A stretch of DNA of 11,508 bases from Planctomycetota bacterium (GTDB taxonomy: Bacteria > Planctomycetota > PUPC01 > JACPCR01), in NCBI GenBank assembly GCA_030740295.1, contig JASLXP010000612.1, positions 1 through 11,508 of the forward strand, written 5' to 3'. A program made the translations under genes and the position numbers. Position 1 is the stretch's first letter, and each line of letters opens with the position of its first letter. A model generated the notes under the pieces. It saw only the letters and a list, made by a program, of their open reading frames with translations. It was not told the DNA's origin and ran no database searches. Positions 1 through 7,051 of the stretch are shown in pieces.

Positions 1-1
1 A

Positions 2-814
2 ACTTACACGCACTCTCTGGCCGAGGCTGGCAAAAGTAACGGAAAATTGCCGCGATTCAGCCTGAACAAACTAAAGTTCTCCAAGAAGATAAGTGAGAAC
101 TTGGCCTTCTATCGGGCCTGGCGGAAGATGTTCAAAGGGGACAGTTTCCTATTTGATTACCACCTGATGTGGGACCATTTTAAAGACGTCGGTCACTACG
201 GGCTGGCCAAGGTTCTGCACGCGGACATAAAGGTTTTGGGCAAGCTGGGGCTGCAAGGACTCAATAGCGTTCAGCTACATCGCTGCTTTATGCCGTCGGG
301 ATTGTTAATGGCTGTGATGGGACGGACCCTCTGGAATAAAAATCTTTCTTTTGAGGAGATTGTAGACGACCATTACAAGGCTGCCTTCGGCAAAGACTGG
401 CGCAAGGTAAAACGCTATACCCAGGAACTGTCGGAATTGTTCGATCCGCCGTTTTTGCGTAAAGAACGTAGTGAGGCTGAGTTGGGGGAGACCCTTAAGA
501 AGTTGGCTAAAATCCCGGCGTTGATCCATCGTTTTGGGCCAGTGATTAAGAGTAACCTGGGCTCAAAAAGTAAATGCCAAGCGCGGTCGTGGTTTTACCT
601 GAGGGAGCACGCCGAGATATGCCTGGCCATGGCCAAGGCAGTTGAAGCGATGGCCAGGCAGGATCGTGTAGCTTGCCAACAGTTCGCTGAACAGTTGATA
701 GCCCTGGTACGCCGAAAGGAGCCACGGATCCATCGCGTGTTCGATGTCCGCACCTTTGTCTGGGCTTGGGAAGACAAGGACTCGCACTCGCCGCATAGCT
801 GCAGACAGGTATGA
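2..814 (+). CDS. DUF4838-type glycoside hydrolase-like protein, C-terminal part (5' end outside window)
   Basis: The reading frame is open from the first complete codon at position 2 to the TGA at 812-814, about 270 residues, so this is the C-terminal end of a larger protein. A TTG at 47 could be read as a start, but it has no ribosome binding site and the frame continues upstream, so I treat it as internal. The phrases YHLMWDHFKDVGHYG, KVLHADIKVLGKLGLQG and MGRTLWNKNLSFEEIVDDHY match, from memory, the conserved end of DUF4838 proteins. These are large, often secreted proteins of polysaccharide-degrading bacteria, distantly related to GH67-type alpha-glucuronidases. The last 80 or so residues are helical and rich in Lys, Arg and Ala, ending with VFDVRTFVWAWED. 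The active site would lie upstream, so activity cannot be judged. The PIG-L gene follows after 39 bases, suggesting co-transcription. Confidence 0.72.
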   Translation, partial: TYTHSLAEAGKSNGKLPRFSLNKLKFSKKISENLAFYRAWRKMFKGDSFLFDYHLMWDHFKDVGHYGLAKVLHADIKVLGKLGLQGLNSVQLHRCFMPSGLLMAVMGRTLWNKNLSFEEIVDDHYKAAFGKDWRKVKRYTQELSELFDPPFLRKERSEAELGETLKKLAKIPALIHRFGPVIKSNLGSKSKCQARSWFYLREHAEICLAMAKAVEAMARQDRVACQQFAEQLIALVRRKEPRIHRVFDVRTFVWAWEDKDSHSPHSCRQV

Positions 815-821
815 GACTAGG

Positions 822-842
822 TTTCCGCAGGGAAAGCGGAAA
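822..842 (+). promoter_or_regulatory. Small hairpin touching the PIG-L ribosome binding site
   Basis: TTTCCGC (822-828) and GCGGAAA (836-842) form a perfect 7-bp inverted repeat with a 7-base loop. The 3' arm shares its last two bases with the AAAGGAG Shine-Dalgarno sequence at 841-847. There is no T-run after the stem, so it does not look like a terminator. It could reduce ribosome access or couple translation to the upstream gene; that role is inference and the repeat could be chance. Confidence 0.35.
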
Positions 843-853
843 AGGAGTTGGAT

Positions 854-1552
854 ATGAAAGTTCTGGTGTTTTGTGCGCATGCGGACGATGAGGTAATCGG
901 AATTGGCGGGACGCTGCGCAAATTGGCTGACGGCGGAGCGACGATCAGGCTGGTGATGTTCTCCGAAGGAGCGGAAGGATACAGCCATCGTGAGGAGAAA
1001 TCTTCCATTATCAAGACACGCGGCCAAGAAGTGGCCCGCGTATGCGAGATTCTCGGGATCCAGGAGTACCATAATCTGGGGTTACTTGACTGGAACCTGA
1101 AGGTCGACAACTCCAGCTATCGCGAGGTGGTTGGTCATATCCGCCAGTTTCAGCCTGACGTTGTCTTTACCCATAGTCGAGCAGACTACAACGATCACAT
1201 GGCTGTGCACGGTGTGGCCACCGAAGGTTGGTTTCACGCGGCTATTCCCTGCGCTATGGAGACCGACCCCGTTTGGAAATTAGTACCCCTCTATGAGTTC
1301 GAAGTGCTCGAGCCGATTGCAAATCCTTCTGTGATCGTTGATATTAGCGATACGTACGAAGCCAAGGTTGAAGCTATGAAGATGCACGCCTCGCAGCATG
1401 AGCTAGTGGGGGGCGTCTTTCAGTTGATCGAAGGCCGAGCCCTTGAGCGCGGATTCCTCATCGGCGTCCAATACGGGGAGGCGCTACTGAGGTCGCACTA
1501 TAGGCCGCGGGCTGTTGGAAACGTAGAGGTACTGGCAGAAAAGGAACATTAG
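854..1552 (+). CDS. PIG-L/LmbE family zinc-dependent deacetylase
   Basis: Likely a cytoplasmic Zn-dependent amidase that removes an acyl (usually acetyl) group from an amino-sugar or related conjugate. The protein from ATG 854 is 232 residues, normal for the family. The signature AHADDE occupies residues 8-13: His9 and Asp12 would bind zinc and Asp11 would be the catalytic base. The second motif, HSRADYNDHMAVH (107-119), supplies the third ligand, His115 by alignment with known members. An in-frame TTG at 848 is possible, but the AAAGGAG at 841-847 sits directly against it and lies 6 bases from ATG 854, so 854 is preferred. It sits 39 bases after the DUF4838 gene and 15 before the M24-fold gene. 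Family is confident; substrate is unknown. Relatives act on GlcNAc-inositols, chitin oligomers, and mycothiol or bacillithiol precursors, but the neighbourhood points to a catabolic substrate. Confidence 0.9.
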   Translation: MKVLVFCAHADDEVIGIGGTLRKLADGGATIRLVMFSEGAEGYSHREEKSSIIKTRGQEVARVCEILGIQEYHNLGLLDWNLKVDNSSYREVVGHIRQFQPDVVFTHSRADYNDHMAVHGVATEGWFHAAIPCAMETDPVWKLVPLYEFEVLEPIANPSVIVDISDTYEAKVEAMKMHASQHELVGGVFQLIEGRALERGFLIGVQYGEALLRSHYRPRAVGNVEVLAEKEH

Positions 1553-1567
1553 GGTAGGAGCTCGTCA

Positions 1568-2932
1568 ATGAAGGACAATCCAAAGGTTATCGATTCGGCC
1601 AGACTCAGGGTCGATTTTGACAAGGTTATGGCTGTCTTGGAAAGAACGCCAGCTGTGGACAAACAGCTGATGGTGGAAAAGGAAGAGTTTCAATCGCGTG
1701 CTAAACGCGTGTATTCAGCCCTGAAATCTCAAGGCCTGGAAGTAGGTCTGGTGTTCTCAGACGAACACTATTGCGGCGATGTGCCTTACTTGGGTGGTAA
1801 CACGAATATCACCGTTGAGCAAGTCGCGGGGGTTATCGGGAGCACAGGCTTTCACATCGTTGCCGGGCTGGAGGGGGGATATGTGGCGGAACAATTGTCC
1901 CCGCGAGCCGGCGCAAAGGTCCACAAGGCGGAGCTTCTGCAATTGGCTGACGAAAAGTATCCGGTGGAAGCAGAAAAACTGGAAGACATACTCAATGCGG
2001 CCAATAACGGCAAGATGCCTGAGCGCATCGGCCTGCTGAGTCCTCGTCAGGTTGTGTCCGCTTCGCTAATTGATTACCTCAATGACCTGCTGGGTAGTGA
2101 AAACGTGATTGACGCCCAGCCGGTCTATTACCATATCAAGTACGAAAAGAGCGACCGTGAGATGGCCCTGATTCGCGATGCAGCGATCATCGGTGATGCG
2201 GCCATGGCGGCCATGCTGGCTGTGCTCAAGCCGGGAATGCTTGAAACCCAGGTCGCTGCCTGGGGATACTTTGTGGCCAAGGAGCTTGGGGCGGAGGAAT
2301 TCGGATTCGATATAATGGTTGGGGCAAATGAAGCTAATCGCACGCTAATCGGCAAGGCCTTGAATCGGCCGATCAACCCTGGCGATTATGTCCACCTCGG
2401 TGTCGGCGCAAAGCGGGACGGGTTGAACGCCTGCATTCGCAGGTCGGTGGTGGCTGTACCCTCCCCGAACGAAGTGACTTCTGACCAGCGTTTCTGGTTT
2501 GAGCTTGTTGAGGGAGCCTATCGGGTGGGTTTTGAGAAGTATTGCGAAGTGGCTCGGGACAACTTGCCAGCCAAGTTACAGGAACAGGCACTTGTAGATT
2601 ACTTCTCTGCTCGCTCGGAAGAGGTTTCAACCCGAGTAGGCAGAGAAATTCAATTGGAGATGCTTAAACCCTATACAGGCACTCATAATTCGGGTTATAC
2701 GGAGTGCCAGGAATTCTTCGGGGCCATAACATTGGAATCGGGAGAACCGCTGGGCAAACAGATTGTGACTATGCTGGATGTGGCCTTGCGTGGAATAGGA
2801 AACTACTGGGATGATGTCCGTTTGCCGGGCTTCGACTATTTGGTGGTAGAGAATACGCTGGGCAAGTTTGACCAGAGGGTTGATACGTTCAACAAATTAG
2901 ATATAAATGTTCAAAAATTTGTGTCCTTTTGA
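1568..2932 (+). CDS. M24 (creatinase/aminopeptidase) fold protein, metal site degenerate
   Basis: A 454-residue protein with the two-domain layout of creatinase/Xaa-Pro peptidase: an N-terminal domain (about 40-190), a linker KYEKSDREMALIRDAA (191-206) and a C-terminal pita-bread domain. Active M24 peptidases bind two metals through Asp, Asp, His, Glu, Glu. Aligned by eye, the first Asp position is Gly278 (GDYVHLGVG), the second is Cys289 (NACIRRS), His is kept at 373 (GTHNSG), the first Glu is Asp404 (TMLDVAL) and the last Glu is kept at 429 (VVENT). Metal-dependent peptidase activity is therefore unlikely. Creatinase itself uses this fold without metal, but its catalytic His region (around VGANEANRTLIG, 251-262) has no His here either. 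It may hydrolyse a C-N bond by another mechanism or be a binding protein. The start has AGGAG at 1556-1560, 7 bases upstream. A 134-base gap follows it. Confidence 0.8.
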   Translation: MKDNPKVIDSARLRVDFDKVMAVLERTPAVDKQLMVEKEEFQSRAKRVYSALKSQGLEVGLVFSDEHYCGDVPYLGGNTNITVEQVAGVIGSTGFHIVAGLEGGYVAEQLSPRAGAKVHKAELLQLADEKYPVEAEKLEDILNAANNGKMPERIGLLSPRQVVSASLIDYLNDLLGSENVIDAQPVYYHIKYEKSDREMALIRDAAIIGDAAMAAMLAVLKPGMLETQVAAWGYFVAKELGAEEFGFDIMVGANEANRTLIGKALNRPINPGDYVHLGVGAKRDGLNACIRRSVVAVPSPNEVTSDQRFWFELVEGAYRVGFEKYCEVARDNLPAKLQEQALVDYFSARSEEVSTRVGREIQLEMLKPYTGTHNSGYTECQEFFGAITLESGEPLGKQIVTMLDVALRGIGNYWDDVRLPGFDYLVVENTLGKFDQRVDTFNKLDINVQKFVSF

Positions 2933-3066
2933 AGGCAGGAAGACGAAGAAATGTGAGGGAATTGCTTCGACACAAAAGTTGAACTGAAGTACACTCTAAT
3001 AAGCAAATGCGACAGGCTAGAACAGTGAGCGGGCTATACAAGTAAAGGAAAACAACGAGAGTCCTA
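2933..3066 (+). other. 134-base intergenic gap
   Basis: One of only two gaps over 100 bases in this block. I looked for a promoter, terminator and strong hairpin and found none. A TTGAAC at 2979-2984 and the AT-rich run around 2995-3003 are too close together for a standard sigma-70 promoter. AAAGGA at 3044-3049 is 17 bases from the next ATG, farther than usual; GAGAG at 3057-3061 is better placed. Confidence 0.5.
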
Positions 3067-4866
3067 ATGAGGCAGCTCTTTGAAAAATTACTGGAAGATT
3101 GGTGCGACGGCCTGCTGAAGCTCCAAGTGGAAGATATTAAACTTCCGGGCCTTTATGGTGGTATCCTGTGTCCGGCCTGCGCCAGAATACACGGCCGGTG
3201 TGTCGATGCCGTTTACCCACTTATGCATATGGCATCCAGGACCGGAGAAGATCGATATTTTGACGCGGCCATCAGGCTGATGCAGTGGTCGGACAACGTC
3301 AGACAACTGGATGGATCCTACTACAACGAAGTCGCTATAGCCCTATGGAAGGGAATCACCGTATTTGCTGCCACGGCCATCGCAGATGCACTGACTTTTC
3401 ACGGGCAATTGCTGGATACAAAAACCAGAGAACTTTGGACCGGTCATCTTAGATTGACCGCTGAGTATCTTTACGATCACGTGACGTTAAAAGGCTGGCC
3501 CATCAATTACCCAGCCGGATGCTCGTATACCATGGTGCTCTTGGGCAAGCTGCTGGATGAACCTCGCTTCAACAGACGCGGACGAGAACTGGCCCATGGC
3601 TGTATGGACTTCCTGACGGCTGAGAATAAGCTCCTCTCCGGCGAAGGAGGCAGTCAGCCAAGTAATCGACGACCCGCCATTGATCTGGGTTACAATGTTG
3701 AAGAATCACTGCCGGGACTCGTGTTATACGCAAAGGCGGCGAAAGATGACGAAATCATCGAGGCTGTCACCGATTCACTCAAATCACACCTGGAGTTCAT
3801 GCTGCCCGACGGGGCCTGGGACAACAGTTACGGAACACGCAATTATAAATGGACATACTGGGGAAGCCGAACCGCCGACGGATGCCAGCCGGCTTATGCC
3901 TTGTTGGCGGAAAAGTTGGCGGAAAAAGAGCCCGCTTTTGCAGAAGCAGTCTATCGCAATACGAAGCTTCTGGAGTCCTGCACCCACGATGGATTGCTTT
4001 ATGGCGGTCCTCACTATGTAAGCCATGGGGTGGCACCTTGTGTTCACCACACGTTCTGTCACGCCAAAGCCCTGGCAACTGTTCTAGACCATGGTGCAGC
4101 CGATTGCCGCCGGGAAAATGTACATCTGCCCCGTGAAAACGGCCCGGGTGTGTACGAATTCCCGGAGATTCGAACGTACTTGGTATCGACTGGTCCCTGG
4201 CGAGGAACGATCACCGCTTATGCTTGGCAGTACAATGATAGTCAACACGCCAGCGGGGGAGCTCCCTCCATGCTCTGGCATGAGAAACTGGGGCCGATTC
4301 TCGTGGGGAGCCTCGCTGACTATGTTATGATAGAGCCGTCAAACATGCAGGTCAACCATGATCAGTTTCAGATGTCGTTGACGCCTAGACTTGAACTCAA
4401 CTGCAACGATACCCCCTATACAAACGTTCGTGACCACAATGCAGAAGTAACATATGACCAACAGGAAGCGGAAATCTCTTTCTCCGTCAGGGCAAAGCTT
4501 GTTGACAAAAAACAGGCCGATCCGCCAGAGGGTGATTCCTTCTGCCGGATACAATACCTCTTCACACCTGACGGGCTGGATATACTTGCATCCATGGAAC
4601 AACCAGGAGCTTGGGGGCAACTGAACTTCGTCCTGCCAATAATCTCCAAAACAGGAGAAAAGGTACAACAACTATCTGAAGATCATATTCGCGTCGAAAA
4701 ACCTGATGGCTGTATAGACGTTTTTTCAAATGCGTCATTTAGAATCATGGCCTGCGATGGACAACGGGTATTTAATCATGTTCCGGGTTTTGAGGCCGTC
4801 CCTCTGGTAGTGGACTGGAAGCCGAACGAGAATCCTGAACTTAAAATTCGAATGGAAATAGACTGA
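3067..4866 (+). CDS. Heparinase II/III-like polysaccharide lyase-type protein (alpha/alpha toroid plus beta-sandwich)
   Basis: A 599-residue protein. Residues 1-340 are helical repeats of the kind that form an (alpha/alpha) toroid (YPLMHMASRTGEDRYFDAAI; AIADALTFHG; FAEAVYRNTKLLE). Residues 360-599 are beta-rich, with phrases such as YLVSTGPWRGTITAY and GGAPSMLWHEKLGPILVG. This order matches heparinase II/III and related uronate-polysaccharide lyases. Conserved-looking polar and aromatic clusters that could line a cleft are WPINYPAGCSY (144-154), DLGYNVEESLPGL (206-218), WDNSYGTRNYKWTYWGSR (251-268), YGGPHYVSHGV (312-322) and CVHHTFCHAK (325-334). There is no signal peptide, so it would act in the cytoplasm on an imported oligosaccharide, unusual for a polymer lyase. 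ATG 3067 has only a weak ribosome binding site (GAGAG). It could instead be an unclassified toroid hydrolase or epimerase: fold moderately sure, reaction not. Confidence 0.6.
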   Translation: MRQLFEKLLEDWCDGLLKLQVEDIKLPGLYGGILCPACARIHGRCVDAVYPLMHMASRTGEDRYFDAAIRLMQWSDNVRQLDGSYYNEVAIALWKGITVFAATAIADALTFHGQLLDTKTRELWTGHLRLTAEYLYDHVTLKGWPINYPAGCSYTMVLLGKLLDEPRFNRRGRELAHGCMDFLTAENKLLSGEGGSQPSNRRPAIDLGYNVEESLPGLVLYAKAAKDDEIIEAVTDSLKSHLEFMLPDGAWDNSYGTRNYKWTYWGSRTADGCQPAYALLAEKLAEKEPAFAEAVYRNTKLLESCTHDGLLYGGPHYVSHGVAPCVHHTFCHAKALATVLDHGAADCRRENVHLPRENGPGVYEFPEIRTYLVSTGPWRGTITAYAWQYNDSQHASGGAPSMLWHEKLGPILVGSLADYVMIEPSNMQVNHDQFQMSLTPRLELNCNDTPYTNVRDHNAEVTYDQQEAEISFSVRAKLVDKKQADPPEGDSFCRIQYLFTPDGLDILASMEQPGAWGQLNFVLPIISKTGEKVQQLSEDHIRVEKPDGCIDVFSNASFRIMACDGQRVFNHVPGFEAVPLVVDWKPNENPELKIRMEID

Positions 4867-4935
4867 GCCATGCATCTAACCAACATCGTGTATTCTCACG
4901 AGACAGTAGTAAAGACCGAGTGTGATGGGAACAAC

Positions 4936-4948
4936 CCTGAAGTTCAGG
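4936..4948. repeat. 13-base perfect dyad CCTGAA-G-TTCAGG
   Basis: CCTGAA (4936-4941), a single central G, then TTCAGG (4943-4948). A compact symmetric element of this size suits a dimeric DNA-binding protein better than an RNA hairpin, since a one-base loop is too tight. It lies 117 bases before the isomerase start. I recognise no regulator for this motif, and a single occurrence can be chance. Confidence 0.35.
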
Positions 4949-4963
4949 CAGGGCTCACTGCTG

Positions 4964-4977
4964 CCATTGGACAATGG
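4964..4977. repeat. 14-base perfect dyad CCATTG-GA-CAATGG
   Basis: CCATTG (4964-4969), GA, CAATGG (4972-4977). Its centre is 28.5 bases from the centre of the neighbouring dyad at 4936-4948, just under three helical turns, so proteins bound to both would lie on nearly the same face. The sequences of the two dyads differ, so they are not two copies of one operator. Possible control site for the downstream genes; unproven. Confidence 0.35.
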
Positions 4978-5064
4978 GTAGATTCTAGCCTGTCACTGGT
5001 CCATAGAGCAGAACCAGGGAAGAGTACTGGCACACCGTCTGAAATTGGAATAGGATAACTGCAA

Positions 5065-5856
5065 ATGAACAAACAACAACCGGAACAAGCTGTTGGAAAG
5101 TTGGGTCTGGCTGTGACTCTGTACTCTCTACGAGAGAACTGCCAAACGGTCAAGGCCATCGCTGAGACACTTAGGAAAGTCAAGAAAATAGGTTACGATC
5201 ACGTGCAACTGTCGGCTCTGGGACCTATAGAGCCCGAAGAACTTAGAAAAACACTCGATGGCGAAGGGCTCGGGGCCTGTGCCTCGCATGTGGGATTACC
5301 CCGCCTGCAAAACGAGCTGTCGGCTATAATAGATGAGCACCATATTTGGGGATGTAAGCACACAGCTATCGGTGCTCTGCCTGCAGCACAGCGAGATGCA
5401 CAGGGCTATGCAGAGTTCGCCAAACAAGGGTCGGAAATGGCAGCCAAACTGGCTGAGGCTGGCATAAGCTTCAGCTATCATAATCATTTCTGGGAGTTTG
5501 ACGAATGCGATGGTCGGCTGGGAATTGACATACTGTACGAAGATAGTGATCCCAAACTGTTCCTGGCTGAGATTGACACTTGCTGGGCGGCTTATGCGGG
5601 GCATGACCCAGCAGAGCTTATAAGCAAAATGAGCGGCCGACAGATCCTGGTCCATTTTAAAGACATGATCTTGCCTTCGCAGGATACCCAGGGCACACTT
5701 CCTGTAGGCGAAGGAAGTCTTGATTGGCCCGGGATCGTGGAGGCCTGCCAGCAGGCTAATATTCAGTGGGTTATCGTTGAGCAGGATTACTGTCAAGGGG
5801 ACCCATTCGAGTGTATCGGCCGAAGTTATGAATATCTAAAAGGTCTGGGCCTTTGA
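5065..5856 (+). CDS. Sugar phosphate isomerase/epimerase family protein (xylose isomerase-like TIM barrel)
   Basis: 263 residues, the usual length for this AP-endonuclease-2-like TIM-barrel family. Barrel features in order: GLAVTLYSLRE near the start, KIGYDHVQLS (41-50), SYHNHFWEFDE (137-147), FLAEIDTCWA (166-175), ILVHFKDM (194-201) and a closing WVIVEQD (235-241). Likely divalent-metal ligands are Asp171, His197 and Glu239, with His139/His141 near the substrate. The acidic residue usual at about position 130-140 is not obvious. The family isomerises, epimerises or dehydrates sugars and cyclitols; some members eliminate from 3-keto-glycosides made by Gfo/Idh oxidoreductases. The Gfo/Idh gene directly downstream (34 bases) makes that kind of pairing plausible here, but this is inference. 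ATG 5065 follows AGGA at 5052-5055 by 9 bases. Cytoplasmic; no signal peptide. Confidence 0.85.
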   Translation: MNKQQPEQAVGKLGLAVTLYSLRENCQTVKAIAETLRKVKKIGYDHVQLSALGPIEPEELRKTLDGEGLGACASHVGLPRLQNELSAIIDEHHIWGCKHTAIGALPAAQRDAQGYAEFAKQGSEMAAKLAEAGISFSYHNHFWEFDECDGRLGIDILYEDSDPKLFLAEIDTCWAAYAGHDPAELISKMSGRQILVHFKDMILPSQDTQGTLPVGEGSLDWPGIVEACQQANIQWVIVEQDYCQGDPFECIGRSYEYLKGLGL

Positions 5857-5890
5857 ATCGTTGTTGTCTCTCTAATACCAAGGTGAGGTA

Positions 5891-7018
5891 ATGGGCAAGG
5901 TAAGAATCGGAATTGTTGGCTTTGGCATAATGGCAAAGGGCCATTCGGGCTATCTTTCCAATGGCGAGGTGAGCGACGCTGAGGTATTGGCCGTCTGCGA
6001 CAGCAGAACCGAGGCGCTGGACTGTGCCAAGAAGATTTTTGGCAAACAGCTGGCCGTTTTCGAAACGCCGGAGGAGTTGTTTTCCTCTGGTATGGTGGAC
6101 GCTGTCTTGATTGCTACACCCCACTACATGCATCCGCCGTTGGCTGTATCCGCTTTCAAACACGGCCTTCATGTTCTGATCGAAAAGCCTGCTGGCGTTT
6201 ACACCAAGCAGGTTCTCCAGATGAACGATGCGGCTGAGAAAAGCGGCAAGATATTCGCCATAATGTTCAATCAAAGAACCCGGCCGCTCTACAAGAAGCT
6301 TAAGGACCTGCTGGTTTCCGGCGAACTGGGAGGAATCAAACGGATCAACTGGACCATAACTAATTGGTATCGCGCCCAAAGCTACTACGCCTTGGACGGC
6401 TGGCGAGCCACTTGGGCTGGAGAGGGTGGAGGCGTACTGCTCAATCAGTGTCCGCACCAACTGGACCTCTGGCACTGGTTCTTCGGCCTGCCGGAAAGAA
6501 TGCGAGCATTCTGCAGCTTCGGAAAATATCACCATATCGAAGTCGAGGACGACGTGACCGCATACATGGAGTACAAAGGCGGGCTCAGCGGTGTGTTCAT
6601 AGCCTCAACCGGGGAGGCACCGGGCTCAAATCGTCTCGAAATCGCAGGCGATATGGGCAAGCTCATCGTTGAAGATGGCAAAATCACCTTCTGGAGGAAC
6701 CGTATCAGCGAGAGGGAATTCAACAAACAGTATAAAGGACAATTCGGCAGTCCCGAGTGTTGGAAATGCGATGTCCCCCTTGTGGGGAAATCGGAAGAAC
6801 ACAAGGAGATTACAAAAAACTGGGTGCAGGCTATTCTCAAGTCAGAGCCGCTCATCGTTCCGGGACAGGAAGGTATCAACAGCCTGGAACTGTCCAATGC
6901 GATACTGCTGTCGACATGGCAGGACGACTGGGTCGAACTGCCGGTCAACGGGGAGCTCTTCTATGAGGAACTCCAGAAAAAAATTAATTCCTCCGATTTG
7001 GGGAGCAGAAAAGGCTGA
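5891..7018 (+). CDS. Gfo/Idh/MocA family NAD(P)-dependent oxidoreductase (first copy)
   Basis: 375 residues, standard for the family. The N-terminal Rossmann fold opens with IGIVGFGIMAKGH (6-18), a Gly-rich dinucleotide loop, followed by the acidic VCDSRTEA (35-42), which favours NAD. EKPAG (98-102) holds the catalytic-region Lys99. The C-terminal domain carries GEGGGVLLNQCPHQLDLWHW (177-196), equivalent to the usual GGG..D.G.H..D: Asp is replaced by Asn185, His189 is kept and is the likely acid/base. Relatives oxidise a sugar or cyclitol hydroxyl, often at C3. AGGTGAGG at 5881-5888 sits 2-3 bases before ATG 5891, a close but strong site. It lies between the isomerase and the nitrilase-type gene with gaps of 34 and 33 bases, so the three are probably co-transcribed. 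The family is certain, the substrate unknown. Confidence 0.93.
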   Translation: MGKVRIGIVGFGIMAKGHSGYLSNGEVSDAEVLAVCDSRTEALDCAKKIFGKQLAVFETPEELFSSGMVDAVLIATPHYMHPPLAVSAFKHGLHVLIEKPAGVYTKQVLQMNDAAEKSGKIFAIMFNQRTRPLYKKLKDLLVSGELGGIKRINWTITNWYRAQSYYALDGWRATWAGEGGGVLLNQCPHQLDLWHWFFGLPERMRAFCSFGKYHHIEVEDDVTAYMEYKGGLSGVFIASTGEAPGSNRLEIAGDMGKLIVEDGKITFWRNRISEREFNKQYKGQFGSPECWKCDVPLVGKSEEHKEITKNWVQAILKSEPLIVPGQEGINSLELSNAILLSTWQDDWVELPVNGELFYEELQKKINSSDLGSRKG

Positions 7019-7051
7019 AAGATCACACGGGGTTTCCAGGAGAATCCTAGA

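Larger units (their letters stand above)
4867..5064 (+). other. 198-base intergenic gap; weak 62-codon ORF inside
   Basis: The longest gap in the window, dividing the heparinase-like gene from the isomerase-to-oxidoreductase block. It holds an ORF of 62 codons (4870-5058), but its ATG has no ribosome binding site, the peptide has low complexity near its end and resembles nothing I know, so I do not call it a gene. The gap also contains two compact perfect inverted repeats (listed separately) and a looser one, CTGGT (4996-5000) with ACCAG (5013-5017). I do not see a convincing -35/-10 pair. Most likely it is a leader or control region for the downstream genes. Confidence 0.4.

Noticed and set aside
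563..1072. Long antisense ORF (169 codons) over the DUF4838 and PIG-L genes
   Set aside because: It lies opposite two genes with clear family motifs and crosses their junction; its translation resembles no known protein.
2979..3003. Possible sigma-70 promoter before the heparinase-like gene (TTGAAC, TAATAA)
   Set aside because: The spacing between the two boxes is about 13 bases, well short of 16-18, and matches are weak.
4870..5058. 62-codon ORF between the heparinase-like and isomerase genes
   Set aside because: No ribosome binding site at its ATG, no recognisable protein features, and it spans the dyads of an intergenic gap; likely chance.
5771..6535. 254-codon antisense ORF over the isomerase end and Gfo/Idh gene
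   Set aside because: Opposite strand shadow of a well-supported oxidoreductase; no domain motifs and no ribosome binding site context.
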